Below, in pieces: positions 50,301 through 54,590 of a DNA stretch of 64,000 nucleotides. The notes under the pieces were generated by a model. That model saw only the letters and a program-made list of their open reading frames with translations. It made no database searches and had not been told where the DNA came from. Positions within the stretch are counted from its first letter, which is position 1. The number at the start of each line of letters is the position of its first letter. A program made the translations under genes and the position numbers. The DNA comes from a virus, in the IMG/VR virus record IMGVR_UViG_3300017963_000217, positions 35,387 to 99,386 of that record. One strand, 5' to 3'.

Positions 50301-50404
50301 CTGAAATAGGAAGAATTAATATTGCTATATCTCAGTTGAACAACGATCTTAATGATCAGGGAACTATTATGTATAGTAATATTAATAGGTTGGGGATAGC
50401 TTAA
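29384..50404 (+). CDS. Giant tape measure protein with nuclease and RNA polymerase-like domains
   Basis: A 7006-residue tail tape measure protein read in a single frame, TTG start after AGGAGG. Tape measures set tail length, sit inside the tube, and leave the virion first during DNA ejection. Order of parts: coiled-coil N-terminus; DEDDh exonuclease (about 225-450); beta-like RNA polymerase barrel signature (about 1244); beta-prime-like barrel (about 1936-2190); PD-(D/E)XK nuclease (about 3010-3240); Gly/Pro linker (about 3315-3345); TP901-type core (about 3860-4220); helical ruler with several hydrophobic stretches (SIGVALTPFLGPAGILAAP; FLAAATLVTAAGYAG); and Gly-rich tape-measure endings (HPVLVSSGEYVV; AFLHKNETVFP). 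At about 0.15 nm per residue the whole chain spans roughly 1.05 micrometres, the part after the linker about 0.55. No other gene of comparable size is present. Confidence 0.9.
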   Translation: MPAPTETFRIEILEDIKKSATDQETKQLAANMVKLTRAVERLEKSLVRTAPTHRAGDPSFEQIRRDIKKIELREDAVKKLEIAVKQLERRMGELPNTIRTVVGGSRGVLRREEERRVAGRPVGGLPENRELVRQLKSLADALNRVEKSATFAGGREQTRKDIEAIAKSLTARDKSASELSKAIDNLSKKIEVVAPTKNVPAPTLRELSDVKLLGRDLKEIGADFKNIKNQLKDKIVVSFDIETSEIKKDPQGKKIVDAITQIAYQKGTLEQILKGQAEVKQILIKPPKGTRTEESFKKLIGKAAEVNKAELKTLLAEGKEADEALKEFANALKGASAVVGQNIGDFDIGILEDHFKKTGTKLDAVDSELEGFVDTLRLARKAFPQRAILGPQAQIKKPFGLEQFAKDFELAGSSAEDLGEEMHDARGDVKKVRLLLRALDGSTEEMKAAEEFFSARLDRISKRLEILTKDYERLSQKTQQAISDLDKFRSQSSDASDELKKVKKAAERTVLELADPAKIRSSIQAATFRPQVIHPRAGGGPTPIIGGEGVPGLETMAAKVGDLATSLDKLQSNIISSLEKGMSRGMEIIRNEAGEAFRLAPGGREFEIKIANVRDLTRSLTQEYGEFVRPGTSASQLVEQFIRAFTRSSLSTARSPESMAEEIIKELAPMTEESVSIMGREIQELFGRIRREEIGVAEVAGRADLGEIFKNIVVENRAQRKLNEDFIKRIAIPAVRIGAGGLGLETKLGAEKAISNFATITTGLEKFVNELKSLGAPAIEIEKFAARVGELPLAFKRAGSLARPGGPEESKAQKVAQDLINRMIELGGRQLVGRGYQRAIALRTFERRAPVIGKERATEEASAIVQKSGESVETLSQQAKDLGITALDVAKALDTIEFENIFDIIDRLFQAGKVPFLQRKAGGLGRFDDQTLRDISSIVNSVTGLLPLIEPGRPRRRAQQESVVRVLTKPTTRARPQEQERRILEVNLLWRDLADQAARLGENLIEGRKDLEGVIGETLNLSDSAGAAFKELSGHLGELNKSLISVSTGAIRGLAPFEQFTPLERQVSQSQAGIAGGIGRAGLRTPSLLSAREEALIRSGAAGSRGTGLDVLTEIRDTAETFEDQIVISGRLAKSFNKIVERLIAPAKRIAEGGEITEIQPGIKQITGRGKGFLKATEDFESALEDVTSEFQKIFGVPKTIESRADVAKIGDEIIRVLREHRGKEVEVQTAKLSEIFLNTFGRKIATRFGTKGVAITPGVVPTATKEVQKALEEVRKTIVGGAKAKVVPGAGLGYAKVPRTAGELLADIIGEEAPKLSKAGESIFSDKVLEFLQESLVKSGNKFVQELFTDASKGLVTKEEAKKQKAIFDAATKFIEEAFRVKLPTGAAGIKEIQDIFTGLFPKESLFEFQPIEARISARGVARRGLQSEVLEGIINNLIGTTTDITTLIDQVGKNALTETEEGRKRINETLQALGFEAYENIDEVLKKLKLESPDFDPSKILELANVYTTVIDEFGNKLQSFVSPKFLQTVEIPAKALGDPIKDLKLDFQSFAAFAGIFGENSELLKELAKSSTFASKEAFELIKAFQLLDPTVANLKDAVLAGLPKFSLEEIRKFSGATGTLEDFKDTIFDIAKFPTAFKLQIPSMKPGKLGFEEFFVPGPAARGTFEEPLIGERSPTALSRALSNVISAAKDVEELAAAAAREGVGLSEEFQNKFASTIRGELTKELTDTIKKFQQYETALTPENIKIMERTLDRYIKALSETEPVAPVFARPGGETQRGAVEVFRQELVGDPRQFSRVLSRISDILVGVNPASIKRESEELRAALKSFEESGGVIPAEFRTPGRLGILERGFQGNFPAMIESFLDRLKQEAEAKPLFDIQLEAGNLEEFADSVGISLQRSVEEALELRRQSLTRARASYEKALGEEVIGRKKGIEQAFLRREVPAINLKAINAAADKTEDLNKLIDTLSGKDTNIQIDIPNANSIISKLKEIRDEHEKFVKKAKEIGLPVLKEGEIAIPEAAAAKIKVRTGEAGEIKTTLKDLIEQQKRVFVESARFPFTGTLSVQPHVARLMGEAFGKEVGRLGTNVAAVPGAPRLDIESLTGILDELSQFVGIKPGFGVDESGEKRAYSLLEQREMAWSEGTAAGAERAMELTKTIESLISVINSATPKFTNLEQKLDFDGDALVIHTGQVEKSRQDIKKHFESFGKDVTSVRNLFRTIFTAIDERDINTLVEMGQAFSEKFPKEKGFEFLTQPQIRENIENLNLNEVAEALFSGTKGFESLEKGTDEYIKALNDFTKSLLEKEILPEVFTKLGVVETERAGVAERIGGTVTGLSGLGATELDRSISKLTQEILRQQLFEKRYTDAITGQLFKLQTGPIVEGISRLARISELETGFGRGMAGTGGGGLLPPSAAFLKRFPKESIALGAIPEKGEFADTAAAFGTRINEILRFVIQQGFDVKHPGVQSAANKIIENIGKKGGIESIIEVLNAEEGPLKKLQKFNEQIENEVRLRLGKHPTEALREELKRFEPELTEAVVGNLSREEIIKRVIKHVDLAATFEELGRQIQRQAVKALTIKLTEEVEALPPGAKKARKLADIRAAGGVEKFAAEQVAREAASETGISLFSTITSTLQPIYRLRTSMENIETAARRSRLPFQAQEVSVPTGEAGEKIKRDLQTAQKAANVLNRSLIQAAQEPTGGVQKLLVVSALKERFKELEELEKLGREAKASVGSFESTFGDVVKTNEIAVKVWQDALRQVGAGRLGPIGPKEIEESFNQISMAIEIAKDKMKEISQIAGLPQISPEERALTGLEIRESKSKEIFEQSRQLVEALSAQGEPLPVPGDLEASAQLLHDRRLELLEFIATMSEQFRRVSEVIKTIPAQKESLKLVFPEFGDIERKIADTGDVDKAQSEFVEEQKSNMQVIQEWFNMQTQKASDLKDAVKTTQIPEESVTTRQLEQTTSEISDAIDNHINQAILNRKRAALKQLEKLAAGPEATITAPLHEIFRASAIKAGGKYGGGTQEESILSSMLGLEDPNAILEVTGLRGTSIHRQIQKELLQQFPKAEIEKPIEDLENRLVGHLDVLYEKAGKKVVADIKTIYSPKQFDFLKQISDEIQHRGITIQEKLDELKSKEITSYVEQNVIRRLEDYLSQVNVYLKNVENSVGEIIVVSTHDPFDRFTLPIGEFDPERFDKDLEAIESARLKVLKILTSVELGVGLPKETLSEFPKIYQELADRLAKTGPKGFLETLPTVPLGEVQRSSEEILNSLDETQEKLFDQLSKEYLELFEALGGPGRAEKTFGKLFSAGGAAFGAAGGAGGATPPPPPPGGFGGGFDDDEEFKKRIEAILAKMREGVEPDVPEIVDLIKALEDEIPIRILAAQNRRDAAMAKALEELSKAILQAIEESGSTVKSFKKIVRLFDQIDQVKKQQPSPQDINRLRTPEIVRQRPDDPQNLFTNLKALFETAIRVNKLADPSEIEKFGPEIAELIGQAAERGPVKEITDQIADAVNKKKGGMAIIWQYYKKAVGDYFVNRLNALSEEINAESGTPRGRAAFAEFEQVLEKYLANIRGTLGRASDIYTQRGPTGRKDIFVEPELARLTGIYKTPAQLREQARTQYGLQPQFAPAFDVLTSDLADLENIRTPLEKIQSVFDMLTKLDPAMKEILEDADLFRRIGDQAVEAWDFETLQRGVTQLREALQSYERLQIGGFGGMGEDFTATAKANVSETIKLLKRMERMLVTGGAQSSPLGLVGVPTELDPQTQALLHRRNIAQLQKYFETPEAEGGPEKGAAFTYKQRIIDPASKQVLSNMTEEFKKIGEASNRAGEQVSLFTQRTEDLIASFQERKGLGQAFGRVLRWGIASRSVYGLVRALQSMVDTIVDVESGIAVLRQVMNPLTTDFQQITASAVSFAKEFGLPIRQVIDSMRVFAQQGLAQAEVVDRARTSALAANVTTLSAVDATEAITAATKVYRQEGESTVRFLDSWTEVEARHAITSNELANALKKAAAAAKTSGVEFDELNAIVTAIGETTRQSGKEIGTSLRFIFRRIQAEKGPKELASIGIPVVGAGGELRSTFDILGDLSDKWKDLTNAQRLNIATAIGGRRHYNSLIVLMQNWDRALSALNSSLNSKGAAERRNYIVMQTYAKQLQQVRGALVDLQIQFGKFALPVAKGLLQSIKFLLETLANIPPGIKIAALAFSGLFVAIAKGKTLIDDIINRVMSFGSVLSDFGSQFSKEFKIGIFEAFGKIPKGLGEIDTRGLSTITEAGKSIQDFESVIGKAAYVVAQFGRSWNSVMSEIAFTGTATSETLSKAFGKLGGVLGKTGLVVGTKIPVLGQIIQAAATGAQAGEGAFLELGKLFGIPAEALAKWSKENTSFVKSIAPLAGSILALIPISGKASDSIKKLAFSATQYEKSLSPIRRQLSGQLSEINQLANSYDNLQKAIDKANMASQPEAVAESIRREEFVSPLLEIAKASKGAKEFGNNLSKVNLSMVDSFDQFGNAIIKPTANLKEYFRVLKAAKIQEIAETEISALEKFSEELTNAGTVSAKFRSELKKFVKEIPAIGPILSKQIQISPAQELREAVDAVNKILERGAEFPMTTAFDELFQRYNKDLEEARERYREFFADFKRILSEISTGDLSVAQVRGLLDRETLQPAFELMTEFEERLKTFADAGKLDWEDILGIEILKKLKPEVTFDYAAPLTKDLFRQAGIIQRSQKAFAGDIVLFSDEIEKQFDIAGDQGILKYREGLGFFVEGIDKELRTVREIPFDTVSQFVDSIFPAQKISEGVQENVDILRESLVGAAAGMIGIADKEFRREFGLGPRFFEQIPTETLIQTPGGFDLGGRAFGPQPFKAEFAGIEGGFQTIVRDFFVKPLEQLEQLVEEPKRRLDAGVGFIQGLENEIQRFGTTIKNNQVVVQYIAAFVDLNKSLAESTRLLNENIAVERARNEYLKETAGLLAGLPESFSDINLGIRNFFDLTSQQRLLLEEQALPPRERTFTRLRGRVAEEDIRRQSLAGELERINRTIVQIGTIREQARAAGAVIPRDQLMSITESIAAGGTAQQGLQLDLQKDIKSNTSDTVTRLDDILAALKDPKAEARGVQLAKQIGESIASDIELLRNPRTIDRVNKALGLPVLERGIESQFNDLVRFRNLAEKRGNTQIIKAIDETLAEQSRNLISAAGLGRARGIIDPRATIGGGIVEITRNLENLAAGRPLGRSIARQRIPELAFMGGQFTGQDLISRALGGEGLVEFIQRIQGAAKIPTEEELGEAQLIRTLGRSIGPSIGVALTPFLGPAGILAAPRAAEAAAGRIEGGRLSVLAASPEFKELNQLMNDQNKTSVTNSKTLQKLFAAYGGFNEIARQAAKRQERAYDVQLRQLNEQRKGLEVKFEAGDLGTEEFRKQMQQVASEITEVEKKRDEAAKTARKRATREAVGVIASATTGFARAAGISEDALTALGTTAAGSIVAWNAWTALTGEEMPEAVKKATDSLKEMTKDMEDVDFNIFEKGLFALGKYTGLGLGAAGRAGAAARGVEKMAENQEDILTAEEKDKIRKAKDLQATSEQIKKADELLKTIKKGDTEKLKGDEKVIDVNRDQLTTLIAIEENTRKSAADTAEQATEAKKEAPVTSITKELRNKLDEIKQERLIGGGDTAAKIRDFLAAATLVTAAGYAGTKTQLSAELGEAEDRAEKIGEAFNKLVSRFPKEVEGAIADLQKRREETAESLRRAKSPTQIKSLLLDSEKAYNEFITQLESMASGIGMQLKESGEVIAKSKDQLYLLELAKDIQSDFRNVGKTIRDSITSLKVDLEFGTDLIGATKGVPKFEEIPIGKLETELTPTERLAKEGGKAFQDMIATFQILNRVRAELLDAIKKNAVNISDANVTFSNSINAHIKTIEREKSNIDKVKGEIDSLDKTAKEQVRQLKDIGPPKKMETGFFINISKFYKDLYKNVSNFFKSKPDIDTDQLGRDLIGSSLSNINKKTIELRSKVAEFNKTLDIGKLLDKKNIDEEIAKLKKSLAQTQTIGKSALARYREVAPIKPLFGVSEAVNIPEATREYESVSAIIVKASRKMRRLRIAIDDLEKFKTTPLGRAIIGLSEKSRLAAAQLNLQTNAQEKYVNALKFVNTELARLNQILAVGVNLKKLAGDFKSLKEGLEIENKLAAFTNAFKEAMDKTLGGAHPEAPVIPSFDLLQAGVPMERIFNLTREEAERAAIVGRTGRAPTLAEEQEIEFNRRLRERAYKQAKEDEKLNRQQSVATNLYRSVVEAQQRIAQVEDPRLRKSMLDELEVVRQELLRQAGEAPARGEEIAPGVFERIGYHLGTVGEQIKEVFEKYGGEAAVSSLQTTFEQSMEALRSGLPEAFKLDPVHEQLVNANITLEQIAKNTAEQPGLIASVLGKVFGSKEEVIRKAGRGTTAGGGTTGTFQMGGFTGMVDGAGGPRQDNHPVLVSSGEYVVQQPAVKNIEKMYGSGAMEVINQGQLPIAGYGGLMRRRYPMGGKIPYRFAGGGSPEQAFIQQQLAMGVSPEEIRAELGGIKTPLFDPGALVAGSIGAGATTLTGPTKVLADIIATKASRIGTKSEDIFDVAGSFLKQHVLRPELPPVNMPRVTGIDVNSVQRKVEEIERQLGYEPTKKQRRLRGIMAMQELYGRGVSGVSMSGVPSLFGVSSKVAESEMEVGGRKPTESEQLSRDIMALEALFGSSSGEFFGGGMIKRYQDGGKMTINDYVKWQEESSKSVRTEPKSSSIMDFFRSLFKRRSMQYMGGYLPESAKKAYGDKIPSFQFGGVMPEDGLAFLHKNETVFPDNENIGEKIADAIVRKLEEVKIDFNIPTTADLPELTIGNLNDLQNILNEGLNNAGTVGAARGNSAIDRFVEAAEERFTVLEQQTLSNSDNIKVLDRKSNELDDIKTDIETLEFRLESVYSRTDRMVDVAADRSYVDTAINEALGRFDTDKLAPMRAEIGRINIAISQLNNDLNDQGTIMYSNINRLGIA
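30061..30700 (+). other. Domain in tape measure: DEDDh 3'-5' exonuclease (DnaQ-like)
   Basis: Exo I is VSFDIETSEI with D240 and E242; Exo II is VVGQNIGDFDIGILEDH with D345 or D347; Exo III is MHDARGDVKKVRLLL with H423 and D428 in the H-x4-D spacing of the DEDDh subgroup. The acidic residues and histidine needed for two-metal catalysis are all present and in the right order over about 190 residues. The domain is followed by LEQFAKDFEL-type elements seen between Exo II and III in this family. Confidence 0.85.
33080..33160 (+). other. Motif in tape measure: RNA polymerase beta-like double-psi barrel
   Basis: GRKIATRFGTKGVAI matches the bacterial beta-subunit signature 'GDKMAGRHGNKGVIS'. Both conserved lysines are kept with the same eight-residue spacing (K1244 and K1252), as are the Arg (R1248) and Gly. 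Downstream, SARGVARRGLQSEVLEGII (about 33640-33690) resembles the 'GGQRFGEMEVWALEAYG' segment of beta. In the family these lysines contact the nascent RNA or substrate. A short motif, so judged with the next entry. Confidence 0.62.
35170..35960 (+). other. Domain in tape measure: RNA polymerase beta-prime-like double-psi barrel
   Basis: Residues 1936-2190 keep the order of beta-prime signatures: RKKGIEQAFLRREVPAINL (compare 'KGRFRQNLLGKRVDYSGRS'), GEIAIPEAAAAKI (compare 'xEVGVPxxIAxxL'), VFVESARFPFTGTLSVQPH with R2060 and P2062 (compare 'VxxNRxPTLHxxSxxxH') and LDFDGDALVIH (compare 'ADFDGDQMAVH'), giving the three catalytic aspartates D2184, D2186, D2188. The distance from K1252 to D2184 (about 930 residues) is close to that in a beta-beta-prime fusion. 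Bridge helix and trigger loop were not identified. A loop of about 120 residues separates the RxP and DFDGD motifs, longer than in bacteria. Confidence 0.68.
38440..39060 (+). other. Domain in tape measure: PD-(D/E)XK nuclease (RecB/Cas4-like)
   Basis: Residues about 3010-3240 contain the RecB-type order: GTSIHRQIQKELL with H3060; RLVGHLDVLYEKAGKKVVAD with D3092 and D3105, followed by IKT with K3107; and the QxxxY motif SQVNVYLKNV (Q3162, Y3166) on a long helix. All are at usual distances. This is the metal-dependent nuclease fold of RecB, Cas4 and lambda exonuclease relatives. Confidence 0.82.
39310..39420 (+). other. Gly/Ala/Pro-rich linker in tape measure
   Basis: At residues about 3310-3346 a low-complexity run (AAFGAAGGAGG, six prolines, GGFGGGFDDDEEF) separates the enzyme-bearing half from the ruler half. 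It is the only such tract in the protein and is a natural candidate for a hinge or a processing site. Confidence 0.7.
40940..42060 (+). other. Domain in tape measure: TP901-type tape measure core
   Basis: Residues about 3855-4225 read GQAFGRVLRWGIASRSVYGL, VESGIAVLRQVMN, FGLPIRQVIDSMRVFAQQGL, TAATKVYRQEGESTVRF, EIGTSLRFIFRRIQAE, FDILGDLSDKWKDLT, NIATAIGGRRHYNSLIVLM and a hydrophobic helix (IKIAALAFSGLFVAIAKG). This is the characteristic series of the phage tail tape measure (TP901) core domain, and anchors the identity of the gene. Confidence 0.93.
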
Positions 50405-50405
50405 T

Positions 50406-52547
50406 ATGCCATTAGACACATATACGACATTTAGAGATTGGCTAGATGATTTCATAGTTAATTATGATCAGGATGATTATTTTATTCAGGCTCCTGAAGA
50501 ACAGGATAGGAAGCCGGTTGCAGCATGGATAATAGAAGATGTATTTGAGCTAGCATTCAATTTAGATAATGATACAGGACTAGGTAGTTATTTACCAGGA
50601 TATGATATAAAATACAGAGACGCTTATCAGATGATACAACTATCATTAGCCACTGAATTGCGGTACGGTAATTTATATGAATGTTATGCGGATGAAAATG
50701 GTCTAATAAAATATTATTTGGTTGGTGATGAACCATCGGATGCTGACGAACTATATTCTATAGAAACAAGTGAATTAAAAAAACCAGTGGAAAGAGTTAT
50801 TGTTATAGGTTATGATCCTCCACCAAGGACATATATAAATACCGAAGATTCATACTATGTTGATGGTGGGTTTAATTTATTTACTTTCGCTGGAGAATAT
50901 AAAGGACAAGATCCTAATATACCAATTGATACTGTGGGACCTTTATATGATAAAAGAATCCACTCATGGGGAGAAACTTTAGGCCCTGAACTATGTGCTT
51001 ACTATAGAGAAGGTTATATAGAATATGAAGATCCACAATTTGATCATCAGATTGTATTAGACAAAGCATATGGCGATGGAACTGGTATATATAATAGTAA
51101 AAATTGGGAATCCGTATCTACTTATCTGTATAAGATAACGGTACCAGATAATTTTTCTCAGGCTGGTAGTAGGATAGAATTTCATGATAAAACTCCTAGA
51201 TTTGTAGAATTGGCAAGTATGGGAGAATTGCAACCTAGACAATGGAAAGAGCAAACTGAATATATACCAGACTTGTGTCAAGATCCTGGTGAAGCGGTGG
51301 ACGATTCATTAGGTGTAGATTTACCAGAAAGTACTAGTAGAAAGTTTTTAGGTGTTAGAGATGTATATATTTATGGATATAAATTAAAATCTATAAAATT
51401 AGATTATTACAGAGATGGTAATGATAAAGTAGAGAATAGTTTTGATGGTCAAATAGTTTTAAAAGTGGACGTGGATACCACTACTTCAGAAGCATTTAAG
51501 CTTAGTAAGGGTGAAGATTATCAGATAGTACCAAAAAGTAAAGACGATATTTCCCAAGGGTATAAAATAGTATTTGTATCAAATGTACATCCTGATTACT
51601 CAGGAAATTTTGGTAATGTAGAAGTTGATTCCAAAGCTAATTTAAGAATAAGTGCGACTAGTATTTATGGTAGAAGAGAATCTGGTAATTTGTTTCATAA
51701 AAGTTTTGAGGACCATCCTTTAGAGTCTACCACTGGTTTGTTGAAGGATGGGGTTACAGAAGTGGATAGTAACGAAATATTTCAGGAAACTATATTTCCT
51801 GTTGGAGAAGGTAACGCCGGATATGTAGTTAAGAAGGTAGTCGCAGTATACGATTGGGATAATCCATGTGTTGCTTTATATGATGAGGATAATAAAGTAA
51901 CTAGTGACTGGTTGAATGATGTAAGCGTTACTTTTTATCCAATTTTGAGTTATGATCCTCCAGCTCCGACAGCTATGAATGGAGAACTTTTAGATCAAAC
52001 AGTTCTTATAGTGGACAGAGATTTTACTACTGTACAGGATATTGAAAATAGCGCTTATATGCTAGCTATGAACGGTCTTGAAAAAGGAGATATAAAGTTG
52101 ACTCTACCATTTTTAGACGAGGATGGTGTTATAGCTGTATCAGAGGGGTTGTTTAACGTTGTGACAGAAGATCTAGAAGTTAAACAGACAACACATATAT
52201 TATCGCCTAGATCTGAACCTCCTATACTAGGATCAAAGTATGGCGAGACTGGTGGGGTTATAAATTCAATAGATTATTCATATCAAGATGGTAGTCAATA
52301 TCTTATAACAGTGAATACTGGTCCAAGATGGTTGGGATCATCTGGATGGGATACATCTTTATATCAAAGTAAAACCGAAAGAGTGCAGATGGAGGGCATT
52401 GTTTTAGCTGTAGCTGCAAATAATTTTACATGTACAGTAAAATTAGAACAATTAGGTGTTATTGAATGTATAAATGGTAGTAGAGATATATTAGAAGCAG
52501 GAGATAGGGTTAGACTTACAATACACAATAACCCGGTTACAACATAA
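50406..52547 (+). CDS. Putative distal tail/hub protein
   Basis: A 713-residue beta-rich protein directly after the tape measure, where distal tail (Dit) or tail-associated hub proteins are encoded. The first 300 residues are Tyr-rich and acidic (YDQDDYFIQAPEEQDRKPVA). Residues about 600-650 have HILSPRSEPPILGSKYGETG then GVINSIDYSYQDGSQYLITV, the pattern seen in tail hub proteins where a strand 'GxVxsIxYSYxD' precedes a C-terminal OB-fold (GIVLAVAANNFTCTVKLEQL to the end). It begins two bases after the tape measure stop and its own stop overlaps the next ATG. It may form the ring at the tail tip; the assignment is by position and pattern. Confidence 0.55.
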   Translation: MPLDTYTTFRDWLDDFIVNYDQDDYFIQAPEEQDRKPVAAWIIEDVFELAFNLDNDTGLGSYLPGYDIKYRDAYQMIQLSLATELRYGNLYECYADENGLIKYYLVGDEPSDADELYSIETSELKKPVERVIVIGYDPPPRTYINTEDSYYVDGGFNLFTFAGEYKGQDPNIPIDTVGPLYDKRIHSWGETLGPELCAYYREGYIEYEDPQFDHQIVLDKAYGDGTGIYNSKNWESVSTYLYKITVPDNFSQAGSRIEFHDKTPRFVELASMGELQPRQWKEQTEYIPDLCQDPGEAVDDSLGVDLPESTSRKFLGVRDVYIYGYKLKSIKLDYYRDGNDKVENSFDGQIVLKVDVDTTTSEAFKLSKGEDYQIVPKSKDDISQGYKIVFVSNVHPDYSGNFGNVEVDSKANLRISATSIYGRRESGNLFHKSFEDHPLESTTGLLKDGVTEVDSNEIFQETIFPVGEGNAGYVVKKVVAVYDWDNPCVALYDEDNKVTSDWLNDVSVTFYPILSYDPPAPTAMNGELLDQTVLIVDRDFTTVQDIENSAYMLAMNGLEKGDIKLTLPFLDEDGVIAVSEGLFNVVTEDLEVKQTTHILSPRSEPPILGSKYGETGGVINSIDYSYQDGSQYLITVNTGPRWLGSSGWDTSLYQSKTERVQMEGIVLAVAANNFTCTVKLEQLGVIECINGSRDILEAGDRVRLTIHNNPVTT

Positions 52548-53158
52548 TGGCAACTATATCAGATAGACAAAAAATTAGAGCTAGAGTTATTTTAGGTACG
52601 GAAACTTTTGATGGGTTGATGGTACAAACACCGAATGTGGTATCTTTTAATGTTAGAAGAGCTAGAAATCAACCATCAGCTAATTTTTCCGCGAGTTTGC
52701 GAATAAAAAATACTGAACTAGACGCTATTGGTCTTGGTGTTATAATAGAAACCCGTGTGTTACCAGGAACTTGGACTAGGATATTTACAGGTGTTGTAGA
52801 AAAAGCAGTACTTAATCCCATACGAACTGATGCCTCTATGGTAATGTTGAATATCTCCGGTAGAGATGCTATGAGGATACTAGAAACTCAGAAAATTAAT
52901 AGAAGAGTAAAAACATACAGGGAAGCTGGTATTCCTCCACAGAGATATGCTGTGGTTAATAGTGTAATAAAACATAATACATCCAAGATAGAAAGGTTTA
53001 AGATAAAAATAACAGATCATAGACCTAAGGCTGTTCAAGAATTACCACAGACACCTTTGGAGAATGTTCCAGAAGCATTCAGACTTAGGAAAAATATAGA
53101 TAGGTCTATAGATTCTCCCACAGAAGGTGGTATAGAAACAACCAAAATACAGGAGTAA
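52547..53158 (+). CDS. Tail hub-like protein (phage gpD/gp27-type barrel)
   Basis: A 203-residue protein. The first 140 residues (RARVILGTETFDGLMVQTPN, SFNVRRARNQPSANFSASL, GVIIETRVLPGTWTRIFTGV, VMLNISGRDAMRILETQKIN) have the 'xFxGxVexxxxxxxxxxxxxISGRDxxxxLxxxxI' pattern of hub barrel domains in gp27/gpD-like tail proteins. The C-terminal 60 residues are polar and Pro-rich, probably flexible. It overlaps the preceding gene by one base. A small hub separate from the 713-residue protein suggests a split hub. Confidence 0.6.
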   Translation: MATISDRQKIRARVILGTETFDGLMVQTPNVVSFNVRRARNQPSANFSASLRIKNTELDAIGLGVIIETRVLPGTWTRIFTGVVEKAVLNPIRTDASMVMLNISGRDAMRILETQKINRRVKTYREAGIPPQRYAVVNSVIKHNTSKIERFKIKITDHRPKAVQELPQTPLENVPEAFRLRKNIDRSIDSPTEGGIETTKIQE

Positions 53159-53167
53159 TAGAGTGAT

Positions 53168-53578
53168 ATGGTTACATCTATAAGTGAACTTAACTTACAT
53201 AGTGAAAACGTGGTGAGATTTACTGCAAGTGTAGGAGATTTAATTCGTCTTTGTCCTCCAGTAGTTTATCCCCCAGAGGGCAAACCCAGTGATGATTCTC
53301 CAGCAACACAATATTTGGCGGGGTTTACAATATTAAAGCCTGATTTAGGAGAGTTTGAGGGTATGTTCTCGGGAAGTAATATGTGTGTCAAGTACAGGCA
53401 TAAGAAAAGCGGTAAACAGATTATACAGTTTGCTTCCATAGGTCTTGGAGACGTCAAGTTTTATGCCGTTATAGATGGAATAACCATTCATGATCATGCT
53501 AGTATACCACAAGGTGGACCAGCTTTTGCTACATATTATGTTGAGCCGCCGTCAGTTCCTGTAGAGGAGGGTGGATAA
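53168..53578 (+). CDS. Hypothetical tail-tip protein
   Basis: A 136-residue beta-rich protein with a conserved-looking Pro-rich segment (LIRLCPPVVYPPEGKPSDDS) and a His/Lys-containing centre (YRHKKSGKQIIQFASIGLGD). It ends SVPVEEGG, where the codons also carry the ribosome binding site of the next gene. It lies in the tail-tip module, but I recognise no family. Confidence 0.45.
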   Translation: MVTSISELNLHSENVVRFTASVGDLIRLCPPVVYPPEGKPSDDSPATQYLAGFTILKPDLGEFEGMFSGSNMCVKYRHKKSGKQIIQFASIGLGDVKFYAVIDGITIHDHASIPQGGPAFATYYVEPPSVPVEEGG

Positions 53579-53579
53579 A

Positions 53580-54218
53580 ATGGCTATACAGATACCAAAT
53601 GATGGCGACTGTAGTTGTTTTATAGTTGGTAATGCGTTTCCCGAGCTAGCTGGTCTTGGTATAATATCTATAAACATAAGGATATCTACAGATATTAATG
53701 TTGTAGATGGAGTGGTTTTAACTGGAGCAACTACGGGAGATTTATCTATAAGTGCTTATGCCCCTCTCGGTACTGGAGAAGATTTGGATTGTCCTGGAAA
53801 AGCCAGTGTTAGCTATAATTGGGAGAGAAGATTAGTTTGTGAAGATCCCGGTATAATAGTGGCTCATTTTATACCTAGGGCAGGTACAAAAGCGTATGAA
53901 GAGGGAGAAACATCTTCACAGATAAGGATGACTAGGTATGCACCAACTACTAATATAGTATTAAACGCATCAGCTAGTAGTGGCCCCACAGCACCAATTA
54001 TATATATGAGGCACTACGACGGATATGATTTTTATTTTGATGGTAGCCCGATAAAGATAAATCCATCTGCTGGTACTAATTATATGACGTTAACTGTATT
54101 TGAAGGTATTATTGAAGGAATACCGTCTGAGTTATATTTGCAAAATTTTACGTGGCAATATGAGCCACCAAATGTACCAACAGTTTCTTATTCTTTTATG
54201 TTTTCAATAGCTCAATAA
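53580..54218 (+). CDS. Hypothetical tail-tip protein
   Basis: A 212-residue beta-rich protein beginning at ATG 53580 (AIQIPNDGDCSCFIVGNAFP), with GAGGAGG about ten bases upstream; the in-frame GTG at 53571 lies in that site and is rejected. Strand-like segments dominate (GIISINIRISTDINVVDGVV; FEGIIEGIPSELYLQNFTWQ). The two close cysteines (DCSC) are unusual. Tail-module context only. Confidence 0.42.
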   Translation: MAIQIPNDGDCSCFIVGNAFPELAGLGIISINIRISTDINVVDGVVLTGATTGDLSISAYAPLGTGEDLDCPGKASVSYNWERRLVCEDPGIIVAHFIPRAGTKAYEEGETSSQIRMTRYAPTTNIVLNASASSGPTAPIIYMRHYDGYDFYFDGSPIKINPSAGTNYMTLTVFEGIIEGIPSELYLQNFTWQYEPPNVPTVSYSFMFSIAQ

Positions 54219-54233
54219 GGAGGAAAAAGAAAG

Positions 54234-54569
54234 ATGACTGCTCCTATAGTTGGAGATCATACACAACATTCATATAAACTTAGGTCGCAGGGGTTGCAGG
54301 CAATAGGTCCTGGTATATTTTTTATACAGTCTTTTGGTACTGACCATAGCGTGATACAGATACATACAGCTACTACTACTATATCTGAGTCCAAGGATTT
54401 TGCAGGTGCAGATCCCTTAGGACCGCTTGTATCAGCTAATTTTCAACGATTGCCGTATTTTAAAAATGGGGAAGAGGTATTTAGTGGACAGACTGTTGAA
54501 AAACCTATTCATTCGGATAACGATACTCCGCAGCATGATAAAGAGGATGATTTTCTTAACCAATTTTAA
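54234..54569 (+). CDS. Hypothetical tail-module protein
   Basis: A 111-residue protein (TAPIVGDHTQHSYKLRSQGL; FIQSFGTDHSVIQIHTATTT). It contains several histidines and strands, ends with an acidic tail (DKEDDFLNQF), and has AGGAGG upstream. No family recognised. Confidence 0.42.
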   Translation: MTAPIVGDHTQHSYKLRSQGLQAIGPGIFFIQSFGTDHSVIQIHTATTTISESKDFAGADPLGPLVSANFQRLPYFKNGEEVFSGQTVEKPIHSDNDTPQHDKEDDFLNQF

Positions 54570-54590
54570 AAATATTGAAGGAGGGACAAT

